This document shows positions 16,877 through 25,752 of a stretch of 64,000 nucleotides of DNA, piece after piece. This DNA comes from Clostridiales bacterium (lineage in GTDB: Bacteria > Bacillota > Clostridia > Christensenellales > Aristaeellaceae): assembly GCA_015056205.1 (NCBI GenBank), contig SVGS01000003.1, positions 108,889-172,888 of the forward strand, given 5' to 3'. The number at the start of each line of letters is the position of its first letter. The first letter of the stretch is position 1. The notes under the pieces are model-generated. The model had not been told where the DNA came from. It did not search any database and saw only the letters and a list, made by a program, of their open reading frames with translations. The position numbers and the translations under genes are program-made.

Positions 16877-17103
16877 GGCGCTGCCTCCAGAGGCTGTTCG
16901 TTTTCGCCCTCCGGTCCGCTTTGCAGGATCGTCAGCCGGCGGGTCAGATCCTTCAGTTCATGATCCAGCCGGTTCAGCTCCTTCATACCTTCCTCATACC
17001 GGCGTACGGAATCCTCCAGCGGCAGCTTTCCTTCCTCGATATCGGAAATAATGGCCTGTACCCGCTGCAGGCTTTCTTCAAACCCGGCTTTATTCTCTTC
17101 CAT
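16873..17103 (-). CDS. xseB: Exodeoxyribonuclease VII small subunit
   Basis: The 76-residue protein is the small subunit that forms helical stalks with XseA to degrade single-stranded DNA. Its core reads FEESLQRVQAIISDIEEGKL followed by LEDSVRRYEEGM, the classic XseB helical hairpin. It overlaps the end of xseA by 14 bp and the start of ispA by 4 bp, implying translational coupling. Confidence 0.95.
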   Translation of the reverse strand: MEENKAGFEESLQRVQAIISDIEEGKLPLEDSVRRYEEGMKELNRLDHELKDLTRRLTILQSGPEGENEQPLEAAP

Positions 17104-18373
17104 TCGGGCTCTCCCTTCTGCTCACGTCCACCCATCCGTCCGAGAAACGGATGGACAGCTCCTGTTTTTTCCTTGCGGCCTCCGCGGAGGTAATCATCCG
17201 ATCCCCCGGGGCATAAATCAGGGCGTATCCGCGATCCAGAACTCCCAGCGGATTCAGGGCACTCAGTTTCTCCGCGGCGGCGGTCAGGCGGATTCGTTCC
17301 TGTTCCAGCCGGCGCTCGGACACCCGCCGCAGGCGTTCCGTTTCAGACCGAAGTCTGTTTTTCTCATTCTCCATCCGGAAGTTCATGGCATGGTTCAGCC
17401 TGGCCAGAGCCAGCTCGGTTCGGCTCAGAAGGCCGCTGATCCTCCGCTCGGGCGACAGGGCGGACAGACGGATCCGGGATGCCGCGATCTGCTGCTCCGC
17501 GGCCCGGATCTTTTCCGCGCCGGCACGCTTCAGATTCGTCCGGATCAGGTTCAGCCGGTGTTCCAGCTCTTTCCGGTCGGGAAAAACGATTTCCGCGGCG
17601 TTGCTGGGCGTGGAAGCTCTCACATCCGCCGCCAGATCACAGATCGAGGTATCGATCTCGTGACCCACTCCGGATACGACGGGCAGCCGGCTTTCAGCGA
17701 CCGCCCGGGCTACGCATTCCTCATTGAAGCACCACAGATCCTCCGGGGATCCGCCGCCCCGGCCGACAATAATCACATCGACCCCGGGCAGCCGGTTCGC
17801 TTTCCGGATCCCCTCCGCGATCTCCTCCGCGGCTCCCGCGCCCTGCACAGCCGAAGGAATTACCACGATCGGAATGGCAGGATTCCGCATCCCGGACACG
17901 TTCAGAATATCGTGGATCGCCGCTCCGCTGGCTGAGGTAACCACCGCCACTTTACGGGGCACCATGGGCAGAGGCTTTTTCCGTGCCGGGTCAAAGAGCC
18001 CTTCCTGATCCAGCCGGCGCTTCAGCGCCTCAAACCGGAGATACAGATCCCCCAGGCCCGCGCTTCGCATCCCGGTGACGTAAAGCTGGCAGGATCCGTT
18101 TCGGGGATAGACATCCACATAGCCCGTGACGGCCACGGAATCCCCGTCCTTCGGCCGGATCTGGCTGCGAAACGTGTTCTGGCGGAACATGACGCAGCTG
18201 ACGCTGGCTTCCGCGTCCTTCAGGGAAAAATACCAGTGTCCGGAAGCGATATGATGCCTGAACCCGCTGATTTCTCCCTTCACGGTCACATTCCGGAGCC
18301 GGAGATCCTTCCGGATCGTGTCCGCGATCGTCAGATTCAGCTCGGAAACCGTTATTTCCGCGCTTCCGTACAC
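17090..18373 (-). CDS. xseA: Exodeoxyribonuclease VII large subunit
   Basis: The 427-residue catalytic subunit cuts single-stranded DNA from both ends. An N-terminal OB-fold (about 1-100, with [20 protein letters not shown]) is followed by the catalytic domain containing [12 protein letters not shown] and [12 protein letters not shown], and then a long coiled-coil region with many Arg/Glu residues (about 270-375). Length is close to the family norm. It overlaps folD by 22 bp at its start and xseB by 14 bp at its end. Confidence 0.95.
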   Translation of the reverse strand: MYGSAEITVSELNLTIADTIRKDLRLRNVTVKGEISGFRHHIASGHWYFSLKDAEASVSCVMFRQNTFRSQIRPKDGDSVAVTGYVDVYPRNGSCQLYVTGMRSAGLGDLYLRFEALKRRLDQEGLFDPARKKPLPMVPRKVAVVTSASGAAIHDILNVSGMRNPAIPIVVIPSAVQGAGAAEEIAEGIRKANRLPGVDVIIVGRGGGSPEDLWCFNEECVARAVAESRLPVVSGVGHEIDTSICDLAADVRASTPSNAAEIVFPDRKELEHRLNLIRTNLKRAGAEKIRAAEQQIAASRIRLSALSPERRISGLLSRTELALARLNHAMNFRMENEKNRLRSETERLRRVSERRLEQERIRLTAAAEKLSALNPLGVLDRGYALIYAPGDRMITSAEAARKKQELSIRFSDGWVDVSRRESPNGRE

Positions 18374-19221
18374 AGCGCCAACTTCCTTTCAGCCGCTTCG
18401 GCGGTATTGTCCAGCAGCATGGTGATGGTCATCTTTCCGACGCCTCCGGGCACCGGAGTAATCCATCCGGCCACTTCCCGGACCGCCTCGAAATCCACGT
18501 CCCCGCAAACCTTTCCGTTCACCCGGTTGATGCCTACGTCGATCACAACGGCGCCGGGCTTCACCAGATCCGCGGTGACAAGACCGGCTTTCCCGACCGC
18601 CGCCACCAGAATATCCGCCCGGCGGGTATGCTCCGCCAGATTCCGGGTCCGGCTGTGGCATATGGTTACGGTGCAGTTTTCCTGCAGGAGCAGCATTGCC
18701 ATGGGTTTTCCCACGATATTGCTGCGGCCGATCACAACCGCTTCCTTTCCGTTCAGATCGATTCCGGTCTGACGGATCATATACAGGGCGCCCTTCGGCG
18801 TACAGGCTACGACACCTTTTTCCCCGGTCATCATACGGCCGGCGTTCATCAGATGAAAACCGTCCACATCCTTCTCAGGCAGGATTTTAGCCAGAGCGGC
18901 GCTTTCATTCAGATGCTTCGGCAGCGGAAGCTGGACCAGAATGCCGTGAATCCGGTCGTCCGCGTTCAGCCGGCAGATCTCCGCCTCCAGCGCCTCCTGG
19001 CTGGTGCTTTCCGCCATCCGGATGGTTTCGCTGTGAATACCGACCTCCGCGCAGCCGTTTTCCTTATTGCGCACATAGATCTCGCTGGCAGGATCGTTCC
19101 CCACTAAAATCACTGCCAGTCCGGGCTGCATTCCCTGACGGGTCAGCTTTTCCACCCTGCAGGCAATATCCTTTCGCAGCGTTTCGGAAAACTTTTTTCC
19201 GTCCAGTATCTGTGCGCTCAT
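18352..19221 (-). CDS. folD: Bifunctional methylenetetrahydrofolate dehydrogenase/cyclohydrolase
   Basis: The 289-residue enzyme interconverts 5,10-methylene-, methenyl- and 10-formyl-tetrahydrofolate. The folate-site region with [14 protein letters not shown], the signature [10 protein letters not shown] and the dinucleotide-binding [13 protein letters not shown] are all present. The C-terminal [14 protein letters not shown] is typical. It starts 4 bp inside the end of the M22-family gene and overlaps xseA by 22 bp. FolD commonly sits next to xseA and nusB in Bacillota. Confidence 0.96.
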   Translation of the reverse strand: MSAQILDGKKFSETLRKDIACRVEKLTRQGMQPGLAVILVGNDPASEIYVRNKENGCAEVGIHSETIRMAESTSQEALEAEICRLNADDRIHGILVQLPLPKHLNESAALAKILPEKDVDGFHLMNAGRMMTGEKGVVACTPKGALYMIRQTGIDLNGKEAVVIGRSNIVGKPMAMLLLQENCTVTICHSRTRNLAEHTRRADILVAAVGKAGLVTADLVKPGAVVIDVGINRVNGKVCGDVDFEAVREVAGWITPVPGGVGKMTITMLLDNTAEAAERKLALCTEARK

Positions 19222-20198
19222 TTCTTTTCCTCCCCGCCATCAGTTTTCAGGACCTTCTGCCGTCCGATCAGCGCTGTGCCCACCGCGTTATCCCCGCTCA
19301 GCGCCGGATCGCCGAAAACCGGTTCCGGCGCCTCCCGGAGCGCGGCGCATCGTTCCGTCAGCAGGCGTCTGTACAGTGCGGAAGACGCCACGCCGCCGGT
19401 AATCAGCGCCCGTTTCATGCCGGTCCGTTTCCGTCCGGCCCGCAGCATGCGGGCGGTGCTTCTCGCCAGCAGATCATAGACTTCCCGGGCCAGATCCTCC
19501 GGAGCCGCCGTCCCGTTCAGGATCCAACGCTGCGCCTGGCTTTCCGCCCCGCTGAAGTGGCAGAAAAGATCCTCCCCGGCCATGCTGGCTCCCAGCTTTC
19601 CGGTGCTCTCTCCCTTTTCCGCCAGGCATTCCAGTTCCGGCCCGGAGGGAAAAGACAGTCCCAGCGCGACGCCGACCCGGTCCACCAGCTGTCCGGCGTG
19701 CAGGTCCATGCTTCCGCCGATCCGCTCGATCTTCTCCGGGGTTACCGCCAGCAGATCGGTGGTTCCTCCGGAAAGATGGAGCGCCAGATAGCTTTCCGTC
19801 TCCGCCAGGCCGGTTCCCCGGGCGGCCGCCGCCAGATGTCCCCGCTGATGGGTCGTACGGAAGAGAGGAATATTCAGCGCCGCTGCTAGAAGAACGGCCA
19901 GCGTCACTCCGGCCTGAAAGACCGGCATATAGGAATCAGCGCCGTCTCTCGGACGATCGCTGACAGCTACAGCCACCGGAATGGCTCCGGATTCCGCCGG
20001 TTTCCGAAGCGCCCGCTCCAGACCGGCAACCTGTTTCAGATGGGCGAAAACCGCTTCGCTTTGCCGCAGTCCCCGCTCTCCCGCCGCCACAGGCAGCAGC
20101 AGGCGTTCATTCATCAGAATGCCGCCGTCCTCCAGGCGTACAGCGGCTAAAGATGTTCTGTAATTGCTGGTATCGATTCCCCAGACTGCCCGGATCAT
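19218..20198 (-). CDS. TsaD/Kae1-like M22-family protein, divergent paralogue
   Basis: The 326-residue protein has the ASKHA ATPase-type fold of the TsaD/Kae1 family. It begins with the phosphate-binding segment [14 protein letters not shown] and keeps an HxxxH metal motif (H117, H121 in THQRGH) and a glycine-rich [10 protein letters not shown] loop. It is shorter and more divergent than true TsaD, so it is probably the paralogue that Clostridia carry in the nusB-folD cluster and may not make t6A itself. The start at 20198 is set by an ATGA overlap with the nusB stop; a longer reading frame upstream only shadows nusB. Its function is unproven. Confidence 0.8.
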   Translation of the reverse strand: MIRAVWGIDTSNYRTSLAAVRLEDGGILMNERLLLPVAAGERGLRQSEAVFAHLKQVAGLERALRKPAESGAIPVAVAVSDRPRDGADSYMPVFQAGVTLAVLLAAALNIPLFRTTHQRGHLAAAARGTGLAETESYLALHLSGGTTDLLAVTPEKIERIGGSMDLHAGQLVDRVGVALGLSFPSGPELECLAEKGESTGKLGASMAGEDLFCHFSGAESQAQRWILNGTAAPEDLAREVYDLLARSTARMLRAGRKRTGMKRALITGGVASSALYRRLLTERCAALREAPEPVFGDPALSGDNAVGTALIGRQKVLKTDGGEEKK

Positions 20199-20647
20199 CT
20201 GGCGCTTTCCGCCTCCCGCACAATCGTGCCGAGAATACCGTTGACGAAGGCCTTGTCCTCCGGATCGGAATACTGCTGGATCAGCTCCAGCGCTTCCGCC
20301 ACCGAAACGCTGTGCGGGATTTTTTTCGCATACAGAATTTCCCATACCGCCAGCCGCAGAATGGTCAGATCCACCAGATTCATACGATCCAGGGTCCAGC
20401 CGACCGCGGTCTTTTCGATCTTTTCATCGATTTCCGCCCGGTGCGCGGTAACGCCTTCAAAGGCCGTGCTGATATACGCGCGGTCATCCATGCCGGGTGC
20501 GTCCGGATCGACGGAGGTATCTCCGGGCAGAGGAATCTCCCGCAGCTCGTCATAGATCATCTGCAGCGTTTCCTCCCCGCCCTGACCGCCGGAGGTTTTT
20601 TCAAAGATCATCTGCATGGCCGCAGCCCGCGCAGTCTTTCGAGACAT
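20195..20647 (-). CDS. nusB: Transcription antitermination factor NusB
   Basis: The 150-residue all-helical protein binds boxA RNA with NusE for rRNA antitermination. Recognisable features are the basic N-terminus MSRKTARAAAMQMIF and the conserved C-terminal helix with PHSVSVAEALELIQQYSDPEDKAFVNGIL, cited here only as a region (about 110-140). It begins 2 bp after the DUF2273 gene and ends in a 4-bp overlap with the M22-family gene. Confidence 0.93.
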   Translation of the reverse strand: MSRKTARAAAMQMIFEKTSGGQGGEETLQMIYDELREIPLPGDTSVDPDAPGMDDRAYISTAFEGVTAHRAEIDEKIEKTAVGWTLDRMNLVDLTILRLAVWEILYAKKIPHSVSVAEALELIQQYSDPEDKAFVNGILGTIVREAESAR

Positions 20648-20649
20648 GC

Positions 20650-20943
20650 TTATTCCCCGTCCTCTTTCATAGCTTTGGGCGCCGCTGTGTACTGTTCCTG
20701 CTCACGGGTGATTTCCTGCCTGATGTTAATGGGGGTGTCATCCTTGGCGGGAATGATCCGGTTGGCTGTTTTCTTAATGAATCCCTGCTTGTCGCCCACC
20801 GAGCCCAGGAAGAATCCGACGGCGAAAAGCAGCGCCAGAATCAGCGCCTTCCAGAAGCCGATGATCATGACCAGCGCTCCGAGCAGCGCCAGAATCACTC
20901 CGCACAGAATTCCAAACCCGGGCGTTCCCTTCTCAAGCTTCAT
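20650..20943 (-). CDS. DUF2273 small membrane protein associated with Asp23
   Basis: The 97-residue protein has two closely spaced hydrophobic segments (about residues 9-27 and 30-48) separated by only a few residues, then a charged soluble tail. This matches the DUF2273 family that accompanies asp23 and amaP. The ATG at 20943 is preferred over the one at 20949 because GGAGG lies 8 bases upstream of it rather than 2. It overlaps the end of amaP by 11 bp. Its biochemical role is not known; a membrane-scaffold role with AmaP/Asp23 is inferred. Confidence 0.85.
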   Translation of the reverse strand: MKLEKGTPGFGILCGVILALLGALVMIIGFWKALILALLFAVGFFLGSVGDKQGFIKKTANRIIPAKDDTPINIRQEITREQEQYTAAPKAMKEDGE

Positions 20944-21931
20944 TCTCATTCCCTCCTTCGGATGAAATATCCTTCTGCCGGCTGTCCTCTTCCGTCCGGC
21001 CGGCTTTCTCCGGCTTCGCGGCTTCTTCTTCCGCAGCCGTCACGGGTTCCTTTTCCTCCGGTTCCATCTCCGGAGGCACAGGAACAATGCAGGGCTCCGC
21101 CTTGGGGCTGAAAAGCCTCTGATGGATCGGACGGTCGTCGTCCTCATCCTGCTGCAGGATTCCCGCGCTGGATTCACGCAGCGTATGAATCGGGCTGACA
21201 GGCTCTTCCTTTTCCGTCTCTTCTTCCTGCCCGGGCGCCTCAGCGGGTTCCGGCCGTACTTCCGGAACCGGTTCGGCCTCCTTTTCCGCGGGGCCGGCCG
21301 CCTCGGCTTCCGGTTCTTCCGCCGCCGGGGCTTCCTCTTCGCCTTCCTTCAGCAGCAGCATGCCGGCCGGGGCTTCCACCGCAAAGGGAGAATCCTTGGC
21401 CGGTTCTCCGGAGGCTTCGATCTGCATCAGAATATCCCTGACAGCGACGCCGCTGCAGGCGGTGACATACTGCTTGATCTGGCGCTGAATCAGATCCACG
21501 GTCAGCGGCATGCTGATTCCGCCGGCCAGATTCCCGCTGATGGTAATGATCAGCCCTTCCCGCCGGTTTTCCAGCGTCAGCTTCTGTGTATCCAGTTCCG
21601 GATGCTGGTCCAGGCATTTGCGCACGAGGGCCTCCAGAGCGGTGAGAGAAATCTCAAGCGATCCGCTCTCGGTCTTCTGCTGCACAAAGCGTTCGTCTCT
21701 GCCCTTATGCCGGAAAATCATCAGCAGGCAGAAAATCCCCAGGGCGAGCAGCGCCAGCGCCGCAATAATGACCAGGACTCTGGCCGCCGTGGAAGAATTG
21801 TTCAGCCAGCTTCCGATGAGCCCGGCTGTATCCACCTGGAAGAATACCTGCGCAATAACAAGGGCGCAGCCCGCAATCAGGATCAGCCCGGCGAGGGCGA
21901 TCAGAATGCGGTCCCATACATGGATCTTCAA
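20933..21931 (-). CDS. amaP: AmaP-like membrane anchor for Asp23, with long acidic tail
   Basis: The 332-residue protein has two N-terminal transmembrane segments (about 9-30 and 50-72) around a short loop, then an Asp23-like soluble domain (about 85-185). In staphylococci AmaP anchors Asp23 to the membrane. Unusually, residues from about 200 to the end form a low-complexity tail very rich in Glu, Pro and Ala (for example AEEPEAEAAGPAEKEAEP), which is likely disordered. The core alone would be close to the family's usual size of under 200 residues. It lies 27 bp after asp23. Confidence 0.85.
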   Translation of the reverse strand: MKIHVWDRILIALAGLILIAGCALVIAQVFFQVDTAGLIGSWLNNSSTAARVLVIIAALALLALGIFCLLMIFRHKGRDERFVQQKTESGSLEISLTALEALVRKCLDQHPELDTQKLTLENRREGLIITISGNLAGGISMPLTVDLIQRQIKQYVTACSGVAVRDILMQIEASGEPAKDSPFAVEAPAGMLLLKEGEEEAPAAEEPEAEAAGPAEKEAEPVPEVRPEPAEAPGQEEETEKEEPVSPIHTLRESSAGILQQDEDDDRPIHQRLFSPKAEPCIVPVPPEMEPEEKEPVTAAEEEAAKPEKAGRTEEDSRQKDISSEGGNENEA

Positions 21932-21958
21932 GAGATCCCTCCTTCCGAACGGTCTCCT

Positions 21959-22477
21959 TTATTCGGGCTGATTCTTCTCTTCGGATCCGGAATGATCCGC
22001 GCTGTCCGTTTCGGTTTTTTCGGATTCGCTTCCCGCCTGTGCCCCGGTCTTTCCGGCTTCCAGAGCGTTCTGCGCGCCCGCCTGCAGCGCTTTGTTTTCC
22101 TTCTCAAAGCTCACGTTCTGCACATGAACGTCCACACGGACCACGTGCAGTCCGGTCATGGATTCGATCGCCTTGCGCACGTTTTCCTGCGCGTCCAGCG
22201 CGGCGCGCTGGATCGGCGTCCCGTATTCCACGATCACATACAGATCAACCGCGACTTCCTCCGTACCCATTTCCACCCGGATCCCGCGGGTCACGTTCCG
22301 GTTCTTTCCGCCGTACGCTCCGGAAGTGTTGATCATTCCCGCAATGCCTTCCACCTCGCTGGCGGCCAGACCTGCGATAATCGCGACAACCTCGTTGGCA
22401 TAGGTGATGCTGGAGCTGGGCGTGGAATCCAGTTCAGCCGTCTGGGGCAGTGTGTTTGTTTCTTTTTTCTTCGCCAT
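21959..22477 (-). CDS. asp23: Asp23/Gls24-family envelope stress response protein
   Basis: The 172-residue protein has the Asp23 core (about 18-125), with ITYANEVVAIIAGLAASEVEGI and the VDLYVIVEYGTPI strand region, and an added tail rich in Ala, Glu and Ser. Asp23 proteins coat the inner face of the membrane through AmaP and influence envelope stress. It is the first gene of the long operon that continues into nusB, folD, xse, ispA and thiI, directly behind a strong promoter. AGGAGG precedes the ATG. Confidence 0.92.
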   Translation of the reverse strand: MAKKKETNTLPQTAELDSTPSSSITYANEVVAIIAGLAASEVEGIAGMINTSGAYGGKNRNVTRGIRVEMGTEEVAVDLYVIVEYGTPIQRAALDAQENVRKAIESMTGLHVVRVDVHVQNVSFEKENKALQAGAQNALEAGKTGAQAGSESEKTETDSADHSGSEEKNQPE

Positions 22478-22519
22478 GGTTGAAACCTCCTGTTTTCAAG
22501 GGGATGAAAAACCAGCATG

Positions 22520-22548
22520 ATTATACCAGATTCCCCGTTTGTTTACAA
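22520..22548 (-). promoter_or_regulatory. Strong promoter of the asp23-nusB-folD-thiI operon
   Basis: On the minus strand TTGTAA (22548-22543) and a perfect TATAAT (22525-22520) are 17 bases apart. The promoter begins 11 bp after the aspS stop codon and is followed by a leader of about 35 nt before asp23. No terminator separates it from aspS, so some readthrough is possible. Confidence 0.85.
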
Positions 22549-22559
22549 CTTGCTTCCGG

Positions 22560-24347
22560 TTAAGCTTCCTCTTCCGGCTTTTCCGGCTGCACAAGGGCGA
22601 TATGCAGCTCTTCCAGCTGCCTCGGATCCACGGGACTCGGGGCGCCCATCATCACATCCTGGGCATTCTTGTTCATCGGGAAGGGAATCACTTCCCGGAT
22701 GGATTCCTCGCCGGCCAGCAGCATCACCATCCGGTCCACGCCGGGAGCGATACCCGCGTGAGGCGGAGCGCCGTAGCAGAACGCGTTATACATAGCCGGG
22801 AACTTGGATTTTACATCCTCTTCTCCCAGCCGGACCAGCTCGAAGGCCTTGATCATGATCTCCGGATCATGGTTCCGTACGGCGCCGGAGGACAGCTCCA
22901 CGCCGTTGCAGACCAGATCGTACTGATACGCGGTCACAGACAGCGGATCCACCTCGCCCGCGGCGGCCTTCTGCAGGATATCCAGCCCGCCGTTCGGCAT
23001 GGAGAAGGGATTGTGGCAGAACTCCAGCTCCCCGCTCTCCTCGCCGATCTCATACATGGGGAAATCGACGATCCAGCAGAAAGCGTACTGCTCGCGGTCC
23101 ATATGCTCCGGACACATTTCGCCCAGCTTTTTAATCATCACGCCGGCGGTTTTCTGCGCGGCGGAAAGCTTTCCCGCGCTCAGCGCCACGAGGGTTCCGG
23201 GAACCAGCCCCAGCTGACGGATCACTTCTTCCTTCTTCTCCTGCAGGAATTTGGCAATCCCGCCGACGATCTCTCCCTGCTCGTCCAGTCGGAACCAGTA
23301 GGCCTTGTTTCCGCTGACCACTTCCACGTCCGCGCAGAACTTGTCGATCTGCTTCCGGGTGCCGGTAAAGCCCGTCACCGGAACCGCCTTGACCGTCTGT
23401 CCTTCAAAAGGCCCGAATCCGCAGTCCCCCAGCAGGCCGGTCACATCCGTCACCCGCAGATCGATCCGCAGGTCCGGCTTGTCGCTGCCATAGGTCTCCA
23501 TCGCTTCCAGATAGGGAATCCTGCGGAAGGGCGCGGAGGAAGCCCGGTGATAGCGGCCGTACTCGGCGAATACCGGAGGCAGAACATCCTCCATCACGCT
23601 GAAAACATCTTCCTGGGAAGCGAACGCCATCTCCATATCCAGCTGGTAGAATTCTCCCGGACTCCGGTCGCCCCGGGCATCCTCATCCCGGAAGCAGGGA
23701 GCAATCTGGAAATAGCGGTCGAACCCGCTGGCCATGAGCAGCTGCTTGAACTGCTGCGGTGCCTGGGGCAGCGCGTAAAACTCTCCGGGATGCTTTCTGG
23801 CGGGAACCAGATAGTCCCGGGCGCCTTCCGGCGAGGAAGCCGTCAGAATCGGCGTCGTGATCTCCATGAAATCATGGTCAATCATTGCCTTCCGGAGGGC
23901 GGCGACCACCTTGCAGCGCAGAATAATATTCTTCTTCACTTCCGGATTCCGCAGATCCAGATACCGGTATTTCAGCCGGATGCTTTCATCCGCTTCCTTG
24001 CTTCTTCCGATCTGGAACGGCAGCGCGTTATACCGGCATTTTCCCAGCACCTCCACCGTATCGGGAACCACCTCGATATCGCCGGTGGCCATCTTCGGGT
24101 TTTTGTTGTCCCGCTCACGCACCGTGCCGGTGACCGAAATCACGCTTTCCTTGTTCAGGTTCAGCAGAACGGACAGAATGTCTTCCCTTTCCGCAACCAG
24201 CTGCGTCGATCCGTAGAAATCCCGGATCACGACGAAAGCCAGGCTGGCGCTGACCTCCCGGATATTCTCCATCCAGCCGCTCAGGCGAACCTGTTTGCCC
24301 GCGTCCGCCAGCCGGAGTTCATTGCAGTGATGTGTCCTGTATTGCAT
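22560..24347 (-). CDS. aspS: Aspartyl-tRNA synthetase
   Basis: The 595-residue class IIb synthetase has an N-terminal OB-fold anticodon domain (about 1-110, with VRLSGWMENIRE), the catalytic core with motif 2 around FRDEDARGDRSPGEFYQLDMEM (region about 215-240), a bacterial insertion domain (about 290-425) and motif 3 GIAPGVDRMVMLLAG near the C-terminus. It is probably in an operon with hisS, which ends 14 bp upstream. Whether it charges only tRNA-Asp or also tRNA-Asn cannot be told from the sequence by eye. Confidence 0.96.
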   Translation of the reverse strand: MQYRTHHCNELRLADAGKQVRLSGWMENIREVSASLAFVVIRDFYGSTQLVAEREDILSVLLNLNKESVISVTGTVRERDNKNPKMATGDIEVVPDTVEVLGKCRYNALPFQIGRSKEADESIRLKYRYLDLRNPEVKKNIILRCKVVAALRKAMIDHDFMEITTPILTASSPEGARDYLVPARKHPGEFYALPQAPQQFKQLLMASGFDRYFQIAPCFRDEDARGDRSPGEFYQLDMEMAFASQEDVFSVMEDVLPPVFAEYGRYHRASSAPFRRIPYLEAMETYGSDKPDLRIDLRVTDVTGLLGDCGFGPFEGQTVKAVPVTGFTGTRKQIDKFCADVEVVSGNKAYWFRLDEQGEIVGGIAKFLQEKKEEVIRQLGLVPGTLVALSAGKLSAAQKTAGVMIKKLGEMCPEHMDREQYAFCWIVDFPMYEIGEESGELEFCHNPFSMPNGGLDILQKAAAGEVDPLSVTAYQYDLVCNGVELSSGAVRNHDPEIMIKAFELVRLGEEDVKSKFPAMYNAFCYGAPPHAGIAPGVDRMVMLLAGEESIREVIPFPMNKNAQDVMMGAPSPVDPRQLEELHIALVQPEKPEEEA

Positions 24348-24361
24348 GGTCTGTCCCTTCC

Positions 24362-25624
24362 TTACTGAATAATCTGCCGGATCAGGGCCGGCGCGTCCTG
24401 GACGGATACGGTCTGTTCCTCTCCCGTCGCCATATTCTTGATTTTTACGGCGCCCGCGTCCGCTTCCTCATCGCCGATAACGCCGGTCAGCGGGGTGCCT
24501 GTCTTATTGGCGTATTTGAACTGTGCCTTCAGGCTGCGCCCGCAGTGATCCAGATCGGCTTTGATCCCTTCCGCCCGCAGCATCTGCACCAGACGGAAAG
24601 CCTCCGCGCGGTGGTTTCCCATATAGGTAACGAAAATCTCGTACCACCGGGGTTCCGGCAGCGCGATTCCTTCGCACTCCAGCAGCATCAGCACGCGCTC
24701 CAGGCCCATGCCGAAGCCTACTGCCGGCAGCGAAGGGCCGCCGATTTCCTCCACCAGATTGTCATACCGCCCGCCGCCGCAGACCGTCAGGCTCCCGTCC
24801 TTTGTTTCGGTGATCAGCTCGAACACGGTTTTGGTATAGTAGTCCAGCCCCCGGACGATCCGGCTGTCCACCGCGTAGGGAATCCCCGCGGAATCCAGGC
24901 AGCTCTTCAGCTCCTCAAAATGCGCCCGGCAGTCGTCGCAAAGAAGATCCAGCATGCTCGGAGCATCCTTCGTCAGCTCCCGGCATTTCCTTTGCTTGCA
25001 GTCCAGGGCTCGCAGCGGATTCCGGTCAAAGCGCTCCCGGCAGTCCTCGCACAGCCCGTCAAAACGGTCCGCCAGGTAATCCTTCAGGGTCCGGTGATAG
25101 GCGGGACGGCATTTCGGGCAGCCGATGCTGTTGATCTTCACCTTCAGATTCCGGATCCCTAGCTCCTCCAGCAGATGGTAGGCCAGCAGGATCAGCTCGG
25201 CATCCGCGGTGGCTTCCTGCGCTCCGAAGCATTCCAGCCCGAACTGATGATGCTCCCGCAGCCTGCCGCTCTGCGGATTCTCATACCGGAAGATCGGCGC
25301 GTCCAGATAGTACATCTTGCAGGGCAGCGCTTCCGCGTTCAGATTATGCTCCAGGAAGCAGCGGGCGGCTCCGGCCGTGCCCTCCGGCTTAAGGGTGATG
25401 GAACGGTCGCCCTTATCCTTAAAGGTATACATTTCCTTCTGCACGATATCCGTCGTATCTCCGACGCCGCGCAGGAAAAGCTCGGTATGCTCAAAAACCG
25501 GGGTACGCACCTCCCGGTATCCTGCCAGGGCGGCGGCCTGCCTCATTTTGCTCTCCAGGTACTGCCAGCGGTAGCTGTCCGCCGGCAGCACATCCCGGGT
25601 TCCCCTTGGGGCCTGTATCTGCAT
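24362..25624 (-). CDS. hisS: Histidyl-tRNA synthetase
   Basis: The 420-residue class II synthetase carries the N-terminal APRGTRDVLP motif, motif 2 around FRYENPQSGRLREHHQFG and the histidine-specific signature VRGLDYYTKTVFE. An insertion with several CxxC pairs (LCEDC, LLCDDC) lies before the signature, as in many clostridial HisRS. The start at 25624 is chosen because GGGAGG sits 7 bases before it and the reading frame upstream encodes no conserved sequence. It is followed by aspS. Confidence 0.95.
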   Translation of the reverse strand: MQIQAPRGTRDVLPADSYRWQYLESKMRQAAALAGYREVRTPVFEHTELFLRGVGDTTDIVQKEMYTFKDKGDRSITLKPEGTAGAARCFLEHNLNAEALPCKMYYLDAPIFRYENPQSGRLREHHQFGLECFGAQEATADAELILLAYHLLEELGIRNLKVKINSIGCPKCRPAYHRTLKDYLADRFDGLCEDCRERFDRNPLRALDCKQRKCRELTKDAPSMLDLLCDDCRAHFEELKSCLDSAGIPYAVDSRIVRGLDYYTKTVFELITETKDGSLTVCGGGRYDNLVEEIGGPSLPAVGFGMGLERVLMLLECEGIALPEPRWYEIFVTYMGNHRAEAFRLVQMLRAEGIKADLDHCGRSLKAQFKYANKTGTPLTGVIGDEEADAGAVKIKNMATGEEQTVSVQDAPALIRQIIQ

Positions 25625-25669
25625 ATGGTTTCCTCCCGTTTCTGCGACAGAATCATAAATTAACAGCTT

Positions 25670-25697
25670 ATTATAACATGAATCCATGATTTATCAA
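25670..25697 (-). promoter_or_regulatory. Promoter of hisS-aspS
   Basis: On the minus strand TTGATA (25697-25692) and TATAAT (25675-25670) are separated by 16 bases. The resulting leader is about 40 nt and contains no T-box core, so these two synthetase genes appear not to be T-box controlled. Confidence 0.82.
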
Positions 25698-25699
25698 TG

Positions 25700-25736
25700 A
25701 AAAAAAATCCGGCCGGACGCTTCCGTCCGGCCGGAT
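25700..25736 (-). terminator. Intrinsic terminator of the SH3/peptidoglycan-binding gene
   Basis: ATCCGGCCGGACG and CGTCCGGCCGGAT form a 13-bp GC-rich perfect stem with a 4-nt loop (25707-25736). On the minus strand it is followed by seven T residues. It ends the gene at 25753-26736 just before the hisS promoter. Confidence 0.9.
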
Positions 25737-25752
25737 CGGCTTCCCGTACGGT

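Noticed and set aside
25050..25150. CxxC-rich insertion in HisRS as a novel domain
   Set aside because: Similar cysteine-containing insertions occur in many clostridial HisRS proteins, so it is not unusual.
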